Positions 1-8,665 of a stretch of DNA of 64,000 nt are shown here, piece by piece. A program made the translations under genes and the position numbers. Below the pieces are notes generated by a model that saw only the letters and a program-made list of their open reading frames with translations, made no database searches and was not told where the DNA came from. Within the stretch, counting starts at the first letter, position 1. Each line of letters begins with the position of its first letter. Source of the stretch: JAOPZW01 sp036379935 (GTDB lineage Bacteria; Actinomycetota; Thermoleophilia; Solirubrobacterales; Solirubrobacteraceae); contig DASVFT010000092.1 in the NCBI GenBank assembly GCA_036379935.1, positions 12,890-76,889 on the forward strand, written 5' to 3'.

Positions 1-527
1 CCCGCGTGGCGCCCCATGACCTCGACGACGATGACGCGGTTGTGCGACTCCGCCGTGGTGTGCAGGCGGTCGATGGCGTCGGTGGCGATCTGGACCGCGG
101 TGTGGAAGCCGAAGGTCACGTCGGTGCCGGCCAGGTCGTTGTCGATCGTCTTGGGCACGCCGATGACCGGCACGCCATCGTTCGAGAGGCGTCCGGCCAC
201 GCCCAGGGTGTCCTCGCCCCCGATCGGGATGAGCGCGTCGATGCCCTCGCGCTCGAGGACCTCGCGGACGAGCGCCGTGCCGTCGGCGCCGTCCTTGTAG
301 GGGTTCGTGCGCGACGTCCCCAGGATCGTGCCGCCGCGGTGGAGGATGCCCGCCGTGTTCTGCGCGGCCAGCTCGACCGTGTTGCCCTGCAGGACGCCGG
401 ACCAGCCGTAGCGAAAGCCGATGATCTGGTGACCGAACCGGTTGACCCCGGCCCGCACCACGCCGCGGATGACCGCGTTGAGTCCGGGGCAGTCGCCGCC
501 GCCGGTCAGGATGCCGAATCGCGCCAC
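1..527 (-). CDS. pfkA: 6-phosphofructokinase, PPi-type signature (3' end outside window)
   Basis: Phosphorylates fructose-6-phosphate to the 1,6-bisphosphate in glycolysis. The first 175 residues are visible. Phosphate-donor loop GGGDCPG is at 9-15, GGEDT at 103-107, PKTIDNDL at 125-132 and MGRHA at 171-175. The GTG start at 527 has GGAAGG about 10 bases upstream. The two positions that set donor choice in this family (E. coli 104 and 124) are Asp106 and Lys126 here. That is the pyrophosphate-dependent pattern known from Amycolatopsis methanolica, whereas ATP enzymes have Gly at the first position. The gene starts 25 bases after the GH13 glucosidase stop and probably belongs to that operon, sending imported glucose into glycolysis. 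The catabolic half beyond residue 175 is cut by the window edge. The family is certain; PPi dependence is inference. Confidence 0.93.
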   Translation of the reverse strand, partial: MARFGILTGGGDCPGLNAVIRGVVRAGVNRFGHQIIGFRYGWSGVLQGNTVELAAQNTAGILHRGGTILGTSRTNPYKDGADGTALVREVLEREGIDALIPIGGEDTLGVAGRLSNDGVPVIGVPKTIDNDLAGTDVTFGFHTAVQIATDAIDRLHTTAESHNRVIVVEVMGRHA

Positions 528-552
528 GCCGGCGCATCCTTCCAAACCGGCG

Positions 553-2112
553 TCATGTGCCGCGGGCTGCCGTCGCCACGCGCACGACCGCGCCTTCGCC
601 GGGCCCCAGCACGAGCTTCCCGCTCAGCTCCTGGCCGTCGCACTCGCGGCGCGTGGCGACGGCGATGGTCCCGCGCGCGGCGACGCTGCGCTCGTCGCGG
701 CCGAGGTTCAGCGCCACCAGGAAGCCCGTGCCGCGGCGGTAGGCCCACAGGCCGTCCTGGGCCACGATCTCCTCGTACGCGCCGGTCCGCAGGTCGTCCT
801 CCTCACGGCGCAGGGCGATGAGGTCGCGCGTGAGCCGCAGCGGCGAGCCGGCCACCGCGCGCTGGCTGGCGACGTCGATGCCCGACACCGCCCCGAACGG
901 CAGCCACGGCTCGACGCCGGAGCGCGTGAAGCCCGCGCCCGGCTCGTCGCTCCACGGCATCGGCGTGCGCGCGCCGTCGCGGCCCGGCCGCCCGGGCTCG
1001 CGGCGCAGGCCGACGGGATCGAGCACGCGATCGTCGGGGATCGCCGTCTCGGGCAGCGCCAGCTCGTCGCCGTAGTAGAGGACGGGCGTGCCGCGCAGGG
1101 TGAGCAGGAGCATGAGGGCGCAGCGGGCCAGTCCCGGATCCCCGCACGTCCAGCGGGTCGGGTAGCGCGCGGTGTCGTGGTTGCCGAGCGTCCACACCGG
1201 CCAGGCGTGCTCGGGCAGCAGCTCCTCCGTCCGCGCGACGATCGGCGCCAGCGTCTCGACCTCGAACTCGGCGAGCAGGAAGACGAAGTTGAAGGCGAGG
1301 TGCAGCTCGTCGGTCCCCTGGCCGTAGAACTTCACGAGCGCCTCGAGGTCGTGCACGTAGGTCTCCCCGACGAGCACGGCGTCGTGAGCATCGGCAACCG
1401 CCCGCCAGCGGCGCATCACGTCGTGGACCTCGGGCCGGTTCATCGAGAACACCGGACGCTGCCCGAGGCGCCGGAAGTGCTCCTCGTCGTCCTCGGTCGC
1501 CTCGGGGTTGTCGCGCAGCTCGCGGTCCTTGACGATCCCGTGGGCGACATCGATGCGAAAGCCCGCGATGCCGCGGTCGAACCAGAAGCGCAGGATGTCG
1601 TCGAACTCGGCGCGGACGTCCTCGTTCCACCAGTCCAGGTCGGGCTGCTTGGGATCGAAGTTGTGCAGGTACCAGAGGCCGGCGCCGTCGTCCCGCGTCC
1701 ACGCCGGGCCGCCGAACAGGCTCTTCCAGTTGTTGGGCGGGCCGCCGTCGCGGCCCTCGCGCCAGACGTAGAAGTCGCGGCGGTCGCGAAACCACGGGTG
1801 CTCGTCGCTCGTGTGGTTGGGGACGAGGTCGAGCAGCACGTGGATGCCGAGATCGCCCGCCCGTGCCACGAGCGCGTCGAGGTCGTCGAGCGTGCCGAGC
1901 TGCGGGTGCACGCCACGGTAGTCGGAGACGTCGAAGCCCCAGTCGGCGTTGGGCGAGGGGAAGGTCGGGTTCAGCCACAGCCCTTCGACGCCCAGCCAGG
2001 CCAGGTGGTCGAGGCGGGCGATGAGGCCGCGCAGGTCGCCCACGCCGTCCCCGTCGGAGTCCGCGAACGAGCGCGGGTAGACCTGGTAGAGGACCCCGTC
2101 ACGCCACCACAT
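553..2112 (-). CDS. GH13 alpha-glucosidase (oligo-1,6-glucosidase/trehalose-hydrolase type)
   Basis: 519-residue cytoplasmic GH13 enzyme predicted to hydrolyse alpha-glucosides. N-terminal WWRDGVLYQVYPRSF is typical of alpha-glucosidases. The catalytic set is intact: DLVPNHT at 95-101, nucleophile Asp188 in GFRIDVA, acid/base Glu250 in LVGE and the transition-state Asp313 in GNHD. The ATG at 2112 lies inside the 3' end of the upstream hydrolase gene (14-base overlap, different frame), and the protein aligns with family N-termini from that Met, so longer in-frame starts are unlikely. There is no signal peptide, so it acts after import by the ABC system of the same operon. Exact substrate (maltose, isomaltose, sucrose, trehalose) cannot be read from the sequence. 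Confidence 0.92.
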   Translation of the reverse strand: MWWRDGVLYQVYPRSFADSDGDGVGDLRGLIARLDHLAWLGVEGLWLNPTFPSPNADWGFDVSDYRGVHPQLGTLDDLDALVARAGDLGIHVLLDLVPNHTSDEHPWFRDRRDFYVWREGRDGGPPNNWKSLFGGPAWTRDDGAGLWYLHNFDPKQPDLDWWNEDVRAEFDDILRFWFDRGIAGFRIDVAHGIVKDRELRDNPEATEDDEEHFRRLGQRPVFSMNRPEVHDVMRRWRAVADAHDAVLVGETYVHDLEALVKFYGQGTDELHLAFNFVFLLAEFEVETLAPIVARTEELLPEHAWPVWTLGNHDTARYPTRWTCGDPGLARCALMLLLTLRGTPVLYYGDELALPETAIPDDRVLDPVGLRREPGRPGRDGARTPMPWSDEPGAGFTRSGVEPWLPFGAVSGIDVASQRAVAGSPLRLTRDLIALRREEDDLRTGAYEEIVAQDGLWAYRRGTGFLVALNLGRDERSVAARGTIAVATRRECDGQELSGKLVLGPGEGAVVRVATAARGT

Positions 2113-3283
2113 GTGCGCCCCCGTCCCACTCGTGGCCCAGCGCCCACACCGCCCCCACCGTCCACGCCTGCACGTGGTTGGAGATGGCGATGGGCGCGAT
2201 CGCGTCGCCGGTGACCGCGTAGAGCTCGGGGAAGCGTCCGATGCGCTCGACGCCGGCCAGTACGCCGGCCCGCACGCGCTCGGCCGCCTCCATCGCACCG
2301 GCGGCCCGCAGGCCCGCCCAGCCCAGCCACGAGTCGAACGGCCACACCGAGCCGCGGTGATAGGAGAACGCGTCGAAGCATGGATGGCGATCGCTCAGCG
2401 TCCGCAGCCCGAAGTCGGTGAGCACGTCGGGCGCCGCCAGGCGCTCGGCCGCGCCGGCGACCGGCGCGCCGGCCCACAGCAGCCAGCCCAGCTGCGACCC
2501 GGCGCCGCGCACGGGCGCGTCGTGCGCGTCGACGGCCATGGTCTCGGCGTCGAAGGCCGTGCCGATGCGCGCCGCCAGCGCCGCCGCCGCGTCGGCGTGC
2601 GCCGCCTCGCCCGAGAGGCGCGCGAGCGCGCGCGCGCCCGCGAGGGCGGCGGCCTGCGTGTCGGCGTCGGCGACGGGCGGCTCGGGCACCGCGCCGTCCT
2701 CGTGCAGGATCCCCGAGCCCTGCGAGGGCGAGGCGACGGGATCGACGGTGTCTCGCCAGCCCTGCTGGACGAGCCCGCCCAGCGCCCGCCGGTGCCAGCG
2801 CACGAGCCCGCCGCCGCGCTCGAGCGCGCCCAGCAGCCACTCCCCGGCCGCCCGCCACGCCGGCTCGAGCTCGGCGGCCAGGGCGCGATCGCCGGTGGCG
2901 TCGAGCACGTGCAGGAACAGCGGCGTCGCATCGGCCGAGCCGTAGTAGCGCAGCTCGCCGTCGGGCGGCGCCTCCAGCCCGAGGTAGCCTTGGCGCGCAA
3001 CCGAGACCACCGGGCGCACCTCGTGGACGATCTTGCCCGGCTCCTCGTCCCACGTCACGTCCTCGCGCGTGCCCTGCAGCGCAGCCAGCGCGCGCAGCGT
3101 GGCCGCCGCCACGCCGGGCCGGGCCGGCAGGACGGCGAGCGAGGTGATGAGCGAGTCGCGCCCGAAGAGGCAGTTGTAGCGACCGGGGTCGCCCTCGCCG
3201 ACCGAGGCGCTCGACGCGTTCGGCCAGCCCTCGGGGGCCAGCACCTCGGCGAGGCCCGGTACCTCCTCGGCCGTGGCTTGCAC
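2099..3283 (-). CDS. Amylo-alpha-1,6-glucosidase-like (alpha,alpha)6 glycoside hydrolase
   Basis: 394 residues resembling the six-hairpin domain of glycogen-debranching-type hydrolases: GRDSLITS at 41-48, then a WDEEPGKIVHE stretch, and SYHRGSVWPFDSW near the C-terminus, which is the usual catalytic-domain hallmark. The protein is short compared with two-domain debranching enzymes (about 650-700 residues) and lacks their N-terminal beta domain. GTG start at 3283 overlaps the permease stop by one base (TAGTG), and the 3' end overlaps the GH13 start by 14 bases, so translation is probably coupled throughout. It likely trims branched or small alpha-glucans brought in by the transporter. The family is recognised from motifs; activity is inferred. 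Confidence 0.8.
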   Translation of the reverse strand: MQATAEEVPGLAEVLAPEGWPNASSASVGEGDPGRYNCLFGRDSLITSLAVLPARPGVAAATLRALAALQGTREDVTWDEEPGKIVHEVRPVVSVARQGYLGLEAPPDGELRYYGSADATPLFLHVLDATGDRALAAELEPAWRAAGEWLLGALERGGGLVRWHRRALGGLVQQGWRDTVDPVASPSQGSGILHEDGAVPEPPVADADTQAAALAGARALARLSGEAAHADAAAALAARIGTAFDAETMAVDAHDAPVRGAGSQLGWLLWAGAPVAGAAERLAAPDVLTDFGLRTLSDRHPCFDAFSYHRGSVWPFDSWLGWAGLRAAGAMEAAERVRAGVLAGVERIGRFPELYAVTGDAIAPIAISNHVQAWTVGAVWALGHEWDGGAHVVA

Positions 3284-4173
3284 TAACCCTTGACGGCGCC
3301 TGCCGTGAGGCCCGCGACGATGCGCTTCTGGAAGAGGAGCACGAGCAGGATGAGCGGCGCGGTGATGACCACCGAGGCCGCCGAGATGCTGCCGTACGGG
3401 ATCTCGTGCTCGGTCGCGCCCGTGAAGAAGGAGATCTGCGCGGGCACGGTGCGCGCCGCCGACGACGACGTCAGGGTGACGGCGAGCAGGAACTCGTTCC
3501 ACGCGCTGATGAACGTGAGGATGCCGGCCGTGGCCAGGCCCGGAGCGGCCAGTGGGATGACGACCTTGCGGAAGGCCTGGAAGTACGTGGCCCCGTCCAC
3601 GAGCGCCGCCTCCTCGAGGTCCCTGGGGATCTCTCGGAAGAACGACACGAGGATGTAGATGGCCAGCGGCAAGGCGAAGGTCAGATACGGGAGGATCAGC
3701 CCGATGTAGGTGTTGAAGATCCCGATGTCCGACCACAGCTTGAACAGCGGCGCCGCGATGGCGATCTGCGGGAAGGTCGAGATCGAAAGCACGATGGCCA
3801 GGATCACGAACTTCCCGCGCAGCTTCAGGCGCGCCAGCGCGTAGGCGCAGAAGGACCCCACGATGAGCGCCAGCACCGTCGTGGACAGGGCGACGATCGC
3901 GCTGTTGCGCAGCGACTTCACGAAGTCGCTGTTCTCGAAGATGCGCTGGTAGTTGTCGAGCGTCGGGTGGGGCGGGATGAGCCGCGAGGACTGCAGGTCG
4001 TTGCCCGTCTTCAGCGAGATGTTGATCAGCCAGTAGAAGGGGAACAGGCAGAAGATCACGATCGCGGCGACCGCCAGCCACATCCACCACGGCGTGGATC
4101 CGCGCGGCGGTCGCCTGGTCTTCGTCTTCCGTCGCGTGGCGGCGCGGGGTGCTGTGGCGGCTCCGGCTTCCAT
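3283..4173 (-). CDS. Carbohydrate ABC transporter permease (MalG type)
   Basis: 296-residue inner-membrane permease with about six hydrophobic segments and a basic N-terminus. The cytoplasmic EAA loop reads EEAALVDGATYFQAF, with the following hydrophobic IPLAAPGL, the contact site for the ATPase in CUT1 sugar importers. It starts 2 bases after the other permease stop. Partner of the MalF-type permease at 4176-5105 and the lipoprotein at 5114-6457. No ATPase gene is in the cluster, so the pair must use an ATPase encoded elsewhere (compare MsiK, which energises several importers in streptomycetes). Confidence 0.9.
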   Translation of the reverse strand: MEAGAATAPRAATRRKTKTRRPPRGSTPWWMWLAVAAIVIFCLFPFYWLINISLKTGNDLQSSRLIPPHPTLDNYQRIFENSDFVKSLRNSAIVALSTTVLALIVGSFCAYALARLKLRGKFVILAIVLSISTFPQIAIAAPLFKLWSDIGIFNTYIGLILPYLTFALPLAIYILVSFFREIPRDLEEAALVDGATYFQAFRKVVIPLAAPGLATAGILTFISAWNEFLLAVTLTSSSAARTVPAQISFFTGATEHEIPYGSISAASVVITAPLILLVLLFQKRIVAGLTAGAVKG

Positions 4174-4175
4174 CC

Positions 4176-5105
4176 CTAGTCCTCACTCAGTCCGCGGAGA
4201 TTCCCGCCCACGAAGCGGATGTACCCGAAGGAGACGAGCATCACGATGATGAACGTGAGCACGGCCATGGCCGAGCCCAGGCCGTAGATCCGGTTCGTGG
4301 CGAACGTCTCCTGGGCGATCGTCGACAGCGTCGACGTGCCGTTCTGCCCCTGTGTCAGCACGTACGGGAGGTCGAAGATGCGCAGCGCGTCCAGGGTGCG
4401 GAAGATGAGCGCCACGAGGATCGCCGGCTTGAGCAGCGGGAGCGTGATCCGCATGAACCGCTGCCAGGCCGAGGCTCCGTCGACCTCGGCCGCCTCGTAG
4501 ACCTCGCCGGGTATGACCTGCAACCCGGCGAGGATGAGCAACGCCATGAACGGTGCCGTCTTCCAGACGTCGGCGATGATGATGACGATCAGGGCCTGTG
4601 GCTCCGATCCCAGCCACACCGTGCTCGTCCCCAGGATCGTGTTCACGAACCCGTAGGGCGAGACGAACATCGTCCGCCACATCACGGCCGTCACCACCGT
4701 GAGCACCGCCCACGGCACCAGCACCGTCGTGCGCAGCAGCCCCTGGCCTCGGAACGCCGCGTGCATGGCCAGCGCCATCCCCAGACCGATGAGCAGCTCC
4801 AGGGTGACCGAGGCCACCGTGAAGATGAGCGTGTGCTCCAGCGCGGCGTGCCACTCCGAGCTCTGCAGCGCGGTCGAGTAGTTGCGCAGGCCCAGCGGCC
4901 CCGCCCAGCGCGACAAACCGGCCACCCGCACGCTGTACTCGTGCAGCGAGAGCCAGATGGCGTAGATGATCGGCCACGCCGCGACGATCGCGATGAGGAT
5001 CATCGACGGCGCGACCATCACCTTCGCCAGACGGCGCTCGGGCATGCCCTTGGAGCGCCGCTGCTGCGTCGGCGTGCGGGCTGCCGTGGCGGAGGCCGCT
5101 TCCAT
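4176..5105 (-). CDS. Carbohydrate ABC transporter permease (MalF type)
   Basis: 309-residue CUT1-family permease with about six membrane segments and the EAA loop YEAAEVDGASAWQRF followed by ITLPLLKPAI. ATG start at 5105, 8 bases after the binding-protein stop. A short cytoplasmic N-terminus rich in Gln and Arg precedes the first helix (VAPSMILIAIVAAWPI). Forms the translocation channel with the MalG-type subunit encoded next. The family is secure; the sugar is inferred from the downstream hydrolases to be an alpha-glucoside. Confidence 0.9.
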   Translation of the reverse strand: MEAASATAARTPTQQRRSKGMPERRLAKVMVAPSMILIAIVAAWPIIYAIWLSLHEYSVRVAGLSRWAGPLGLRNYSTALQSSEWHAALEHTLIFTVASVTLELLIGLGMALAMHAAFRGQGLLRTTVLVPWAVLTVVTAVMWRTMFVSPYGFVNTILGTSTVWLGSEPQALIVIIIADVWKTAPFMALLILAGLQVIPGEVYEAAEVDGASAWQRFMRITLPLLKPAILVALIFRTLDALRIFDLPYVLTQGQNGTSTLSTIAQETFATNRIYGLGSAMAVLTFIIVMLVSFGYIRFVGGNLRGLSED

Positions 5106-5113
5106 GGTTCAGA

Positions 5114-6457
5114 TCAGAAGGTCGCGAGCGCGCTGTTGATCTGCGAGTCCGCCTTCTTCAGCGCGTCCTGCGGGCTCACGCGACCGGCCAGCGCGTCGTT
5201 GACGTTCTTGTAGATCGCCTGCGAGATCTGCGGATAGACCGGCGACACCGGACGGGCCTTGGCCTGGCTCAGCGCCTGCAGGAGCTGGTCCGCGTACGGC
5301 ACCGCCTTCTTGACGTCGGCGTCGCTGTAGACGTCCGGGATGATCGCCGCCTGCGAGTACTCCAGGATCGCCTTCTTCTGGAACGACGGCGAGGCGTAGA
5401 AGTCGGCAAGCTTCAGCGCCAGGCCCGGGTTCTTCGTGTAGGCGCTGATGACGCTGTTGTGCCCGCCAAGGATGCCCGCCTTGCCGCCACCCTCGAAGCT
5501 CGGCAGCGGGGCGACCTTGTACTTGCCCTTGACCTTGCTCGGGCTCTTGTTGTCCGCGGCGTAGGCGTAGGTCCAGTTGCGCATGAAGGCGTAGCGCCCG
5601 CTTGTCCAGGCCTGGTCGGTCTCCGGCTCCATGTAGGTGGTGACGGCCTTGGGCGCCGCTCCGGACTTGATGCCATCGACCATGAGCTGCAGCGCCTTGA
5701 CGTTCTGCGGCGAGTTGATCGTCGACTTCTTGCCGTCGTCGGAGAGCACCGTGCCGCCGGCCGCAAAGGCCAGCTCGAGGTAGTCGCAGGTCAGCCCCTC
5801 GTACGGCGCGCCCTGGTAGACGATGCCGCCCTGGGACTTGGCCTGCTCGTAGACCTGCTGCCACGTCGTCGGCGGCGAGCCTCCGCCCTTGTCGGTGCGG
5901 TAGAAGAGGAACGCAGCATCGCTGGTCTCGGGGACGCCCCAGTACTTGCCGCCGTAGTGGACGGTCTCGAGGGGTGCACCGATGTACTTCGACCGTTGCG
6001 CGTTGACGTAGGGCGTCAGGTCGTACAGCCACTTCTGGCTGGCGAACTCCGCGGTCCAGATCACGTCGGAGCTGAACACGTCGCAGTCGTCGGACTTGGC
6101 CTGCTGGCGCTGGATGAAGGCCGCGCGCTGCTGGTCGGCCGAGGCCGAGAACTCGGTCAGGACGGCCTTGTAGCCCTGGCTCGAGTACTTCGCGTTGAAG
6201 CTCTTGACGAGGTCCTTGCCGATGCCGGTCGTGTCCTTGCCCTGGCAGAACTTGACCGTGCCCTTGGGCGGGTTCTGCAGCGAGTTGGCGTCGATGACCT
6301 TCGCGCCGCTGACGGATGTCCCACCGCCTCCGCCCCCGGTCGTCGAAGCGCCGCCGCCGCCGCCCCCACCACCGCCGTTGTCGCCGCCACCACACGCCGC
6401 GACGAGCAATCCGAATGTGACGGCCAGCGCGGCCGCGACCCTCCTGCGAGCAAGCAT
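5114..6457 (-). CDS. Sugar ABC transporter substrate-binding lipoprotein
   Basis: 447-residue extracytoplasmic solute-binding protein (family 1, MalE-like). Residues 1-22 form a lipoprotein signal with lipobox VAAC, followed by a long Gly/Thr-rich low-complexity linker that would lift the domain off the membrane. An ATG at 6457 with GAAGGG 8 bases upstream was chosen over an in-frame Met 26 codons earlier, which would bury the signal peptide. First gene of the importer operon; the two permeases, the debranching-like hydrolase, the GH13 glucosidase and probably pfkA follow in the same direction. Two palindromes lie about 125-150 bases upstream. Confidence 0.92.
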   Translation of the reverse strand: MLARRRVAAALAVTFGLLVAACGGGDNGGGGGGGGGASTTGGGGGGTSVSGAKVIDANSLQNPPKGTVKFCQGKDTTGIGKDLVKSFNAKYSSQGYKAVLTEFSASADQQRAAFIQRQQAKSDDCDVFSSDVIWTAEFASQKWLYDLTPYVNAQRSKYIGAPLETVHYGGKYWGVPETSDAAFLFYRTDKGGGSPPTTWQQVYEQAKSQGGIVYQGAPYEGLTCDYLELAFAAGGTVLSDDGKKSTINSPQNVKALQLMVDGIKSGAAPKAVTTYMEPETDQAWTSGRYAFMRNWTYAYAADNKSPSKVKGKYKVAPLPSFEGGGKAGILGGHNSVISAYTKNPGLALKLADFYASPSFQKKAILEYSQAAIIPDVYSDADVKKAVPYADQLLQALSQAKARPVSPVYPQISQAIYKNVNDALAGRVSPQDALKKADSQINSALATF

Positions 6458-6580
6458 CGAGCGCACCCTTCTCGGTCCAGTGGACCGGCTATGTCTCCTC
6501 ACGGTCCCCCCTCCCAATGCGGGGCGACCCGGCACAACCTCGATGCGCTAGGTACCCGCGCGGTCGCCCGGCGAATCAGC

Positions 6581-6607
6581 TTGCGCGCAACTCTCGCGCG
6601 CGCGAGA
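6581..6607. promoter_or_regulatory. Two adjacent palindromes upstream of the sugar-ABC operon
   Basis: TTGCGCGCAA (6581-6590) is a perfect 10-base palindrome and TCTCGCGCGCGCGAGA (6592-6607) a perfect 16-base palindrome, one base apart. They sit between the binding-protein start (6457) and the stop of the hemolysin III-like gene (6632), which is transcribed in the same direction. The first resembles half-sites of LacI-family operators; the second could equally be a terminator stem for the upstream gene. No regulator is encoded beside this operon. Confidence 0.35.
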
Positions 6608-6631
6608 AAGCAAGGCCCGCGCCGACGCCGG

Positions 6632-7306
6632 TCAGACCGCGTAGACCGCCACCGCGGCGAAGTGCACCGCCGCCGCCGCGATGACCAGCACGTGGAAGAC
6701 CTCGTGGTAGCCGAAGACGCGTGGCGAGGGGTCCGGGCGCCGGCGGGCGTAGACGATGGCGCCGAGGGTGTAGAGCACCCCGCCCGTGGTGAGCAGGGCC
6801 ACCGCGAGCGGGCCGGCACGACTCCACAGCTGCGGAAGCCCGACGATCGCCACCCAGCCCAGGGCGACGTAGACGGCGGCGCTCAGCCACCGCGGCGCGT
6901 TGACCCACACCAGGCTCATCACCACGCCGGCCAGCGCGCCGCCCCACACGATGCCGAGCAGCGTCCATCCCAGCGCCGGCGCCAGCACGAGCAGCGCGAA
7001 CGGCGTGTACGTGCCGGCCACGAGGACGAAGATCATCGAGTGGTCGAGGCGCCGCAGCCATGCGCGCGGCCGCGGCGACCAGTCGATGCGGTGGTAGAGC
7101 GCGCTGGCCCCGAACATGGCGCACAGCGAGAGCCCGTACACCGCCACGGCGGCGCGTGCCTGGCCGCCGCGGACGAGCACGACCAGCGCTGCGGCGGCGG
7201 CCAGGGCGACGAAGAAGGCGTACTGGTGGCTGACCCCGCGCAGGCGTGGCTTCACCGGACGCAGGGTACGCGTCGGCGCGCGGTCTCGCGCCGCGCCGGA
7301 CGACAC
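6632..7306 (-). CDS. Hemolysin III / PAQR-family membrane protein
   Basis: Up to 224 residues with seven predicted membrane segments. Family hallmarks are the N-terminal LRGVSHQYAFF, ALYHRIDW in the first conserved block, LDHSMIF, and the C-terminal FGYHEVFHVLVI with conserved His residues that bind metal in PAQR/YqfA proteins. The GTG at 7255 (first residues KPRLRG) may be the true start, because the preceding 17 residues are Arg/Thr-rich and unlike family members. The function of bacterial members is not well settled (membrane homeostasis or weak hemolysin activity). It follows the acyl-CoA dehydrogenase by about 30-80 bases. Confidence 0.85.
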   Translation of the reverse strand: MSSGAARDRAPTRTLRPVKPRLRGVSHQYAFFVALAAAAALVVLVRGGQARAAVAVYGLSLCAMFGASALYHRIDWSPRPRAWLRRLDHSMIFVLVAGTYTPFALLVLAPALGWTLLGIVWGGALAGVVMSLVWVNAPRWLSAAVYVALGWVAIVGLPQLWSRAGPLAVALLTTGGVLYTLGAIVYARRRPDPSPRVFGYHEVFHVLVIAAAAVHFAAVAVYAV

Positions 7307-7337
7307 CCCGCGGCCCGCGCCTGGGGCCTGCGCCGGC

Positions 7338-8570
7338 TCAGCGGATCTGCAGGCCCGAGATGGCGCGTGAGATGACCAGGCGCTGGATCTCCGAGGTGCC
7401 CTCGAAGATCGTGTAGATCTGGGCGTCGCGGTGCCAGCGCTCGACGGGGTACTCGCGCGCGTAGCCGTTGCCGCCGAGGACGTGCATCGCCCGCTCGGTC
7501 GCCCACAGCGCGACCTCGCCCGCCTTGAGCTTGCTCATCGAGCCCTCGGCCGCCTCGAACGCGACGCCGTTGCGCCCCATCCACGCCGCGCGCCACACCA
7601 GCAGCCGCGCCGCGTCGATCTCGAGCTTCATATCGGCCAGCGCGAAGGCGATGGCCTGGTTCTCGACGATCTTGCGGCCGAACTGCTCGCGCTCGCGCGC
7701 GTAGTCCAGCGCGTACTCGTACGCGGCGCGCGCGATCCCGATGGCCTGCGCGCCGACGGTCGGCCGCGTGGCCTCGAAGGTCTGCATCGCCGCGTGCGAG
7801 CGCCCGCTTCCGCCCTCGCGGGCCCGCGCGAGCCGCTCGTCGAGCTGGTCCTTGCCGCCCAGCAGGCAGGTGCCGGGAACGCGGCAGTCGTCGAGGTGGA
7901 CGTCGGCGGTGTGCGAGGCGCGCAGGCCATGCTTGGCCACCTTCGCGCCCTGCGCGAGGCCCTTGGTGCCGGGCGGGACGACGAAGGCGGCGTGCCCGCG
8001 GGCGCCCAGCTCGCGGTCGACCGAGGCGATGACGACGTGCACGGCGGCGATGCCGCCGTTCGTGGCCCACGCCTTCTGGCCGTTGAGGACCCACTCGTCG
8101 GTGGCCGCGTCGTAGCGCGCCGAGGTGCGGATGGCCGACACGTCCGAGCCGGCGTCGGGCTCGGAGGCGCAGAAGGCGGCCACGGCCGGCTCGTCGGGCG
8201 TCCCGAAGCACTGCGGAACCCACTCGCCGAACTGCTCGCCGGTGCCCTGCCCGAAGATCGCCGCCACCGCCAGCGAGGTGCCCATGATCGCCATGCCGAT
8301 GCCGGCGTCGCCCCAGAACAGCTCCTCGTTGACGATCGGCAGCGTCAGGCCGGTCTCGTCGCCGTAGAACTGCGCGAGCGCCTCGAAGCTGTAGAGGCCG
8401 ATCTTCGCCGCCTCCTGGATGATCGGCCACGGCGTCTCCTCGCGCTCGTCCCACTCATGAGCGGCGGGACGCACCACGCCTTCGGCGAAGCCGTGGACCC
8501 AGTCGCGGATGTCCTTCTGGTCCTGGCCGAGCTCCAGCGAGAAGCCCGAGCCGGCCTGCTCGGGCGACAT
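7338..8570 (-). CDS. Acyl-CoA dehydrogenase
   Basis: 410-residue FAD enzyme that oxidises an acyl-CoA to the 2-enoyl-CoA. FAD/substrate motif AFCASEPDAGSD lies in the middle domain. The C-terminal domain has REQFGRKI, GGNGYAREYPVER and YTIFEGTSEIQR, whose Glu is at the position of the catalytic base in medium-chain enzymes. The start at Met (8570) is supported by GAAGAG just upstream and by fit to the family; upstream in-frame sequence is antisense to the MFS gene region and not protein-like. No enoyl-CoA hydratase or thiolase neighbours, so chain length is unknown. Confidence 0.92.
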   Translation of the reverse strand: MSPEQAGSGFSLELGQDQKDIRDWVHGFAEGVVRPAAHEWDEREETPWPIIQEAAKIGLYSFEALAQFYGDETGLTLPIVNEELFWGDAGIGMAIMGTSLAVAAIFGQGTGEQFGEWVPQCFGTPDEPAVAAFCASEPDAGSDVSAIRTSARYDAATDEWVLNGQKAWATNGGIAAVHVVIASVDRELGARGHAAFVVPPGTKGLAQGAKVAKHGLRASHTADVHLDDCRVPGTCLLGGKDQLDERLARAREGGSGRSHAAMQTFEATRPTVGAQAIGIARAAYEYALDYAREREQFGRKIVENQAIAFALADMKLEIDAARLLVWRAAWMGRNGVAFEAAEGSMSKLKAGEVALWATERAMHVLGGNGYAREYPVERWHRDAQIYTIFEGTSEIQRLVISRAISGLQIR

Positions 8571-8665
8571 CTCTTCGGCGGTCGCAGTCAGGGCCGGAAC
8601 GTTAGCGTTCAGACGAGGGCCGTGCGCCCCTCCCCACCCGCGCGCCCGTCCTGCTCGCGCACCGC

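Noticed and set aside
6..821. Long plus-strand frames across the first 2.2 kb, up to 590 codons
   Set aside because: They are antisense to pfkA and the GH13 gene, which have full catalytic motifs; the products are Arg/Ala-rich without domains. High GC makes long shadow frames common.
2099..4186. A 695-codon frame joining a permease region with the debranching-like hydrolase
   Set aside because: The N-terminal part reads the MalG-type permease out of frame; the real start is the GTG at 3283.
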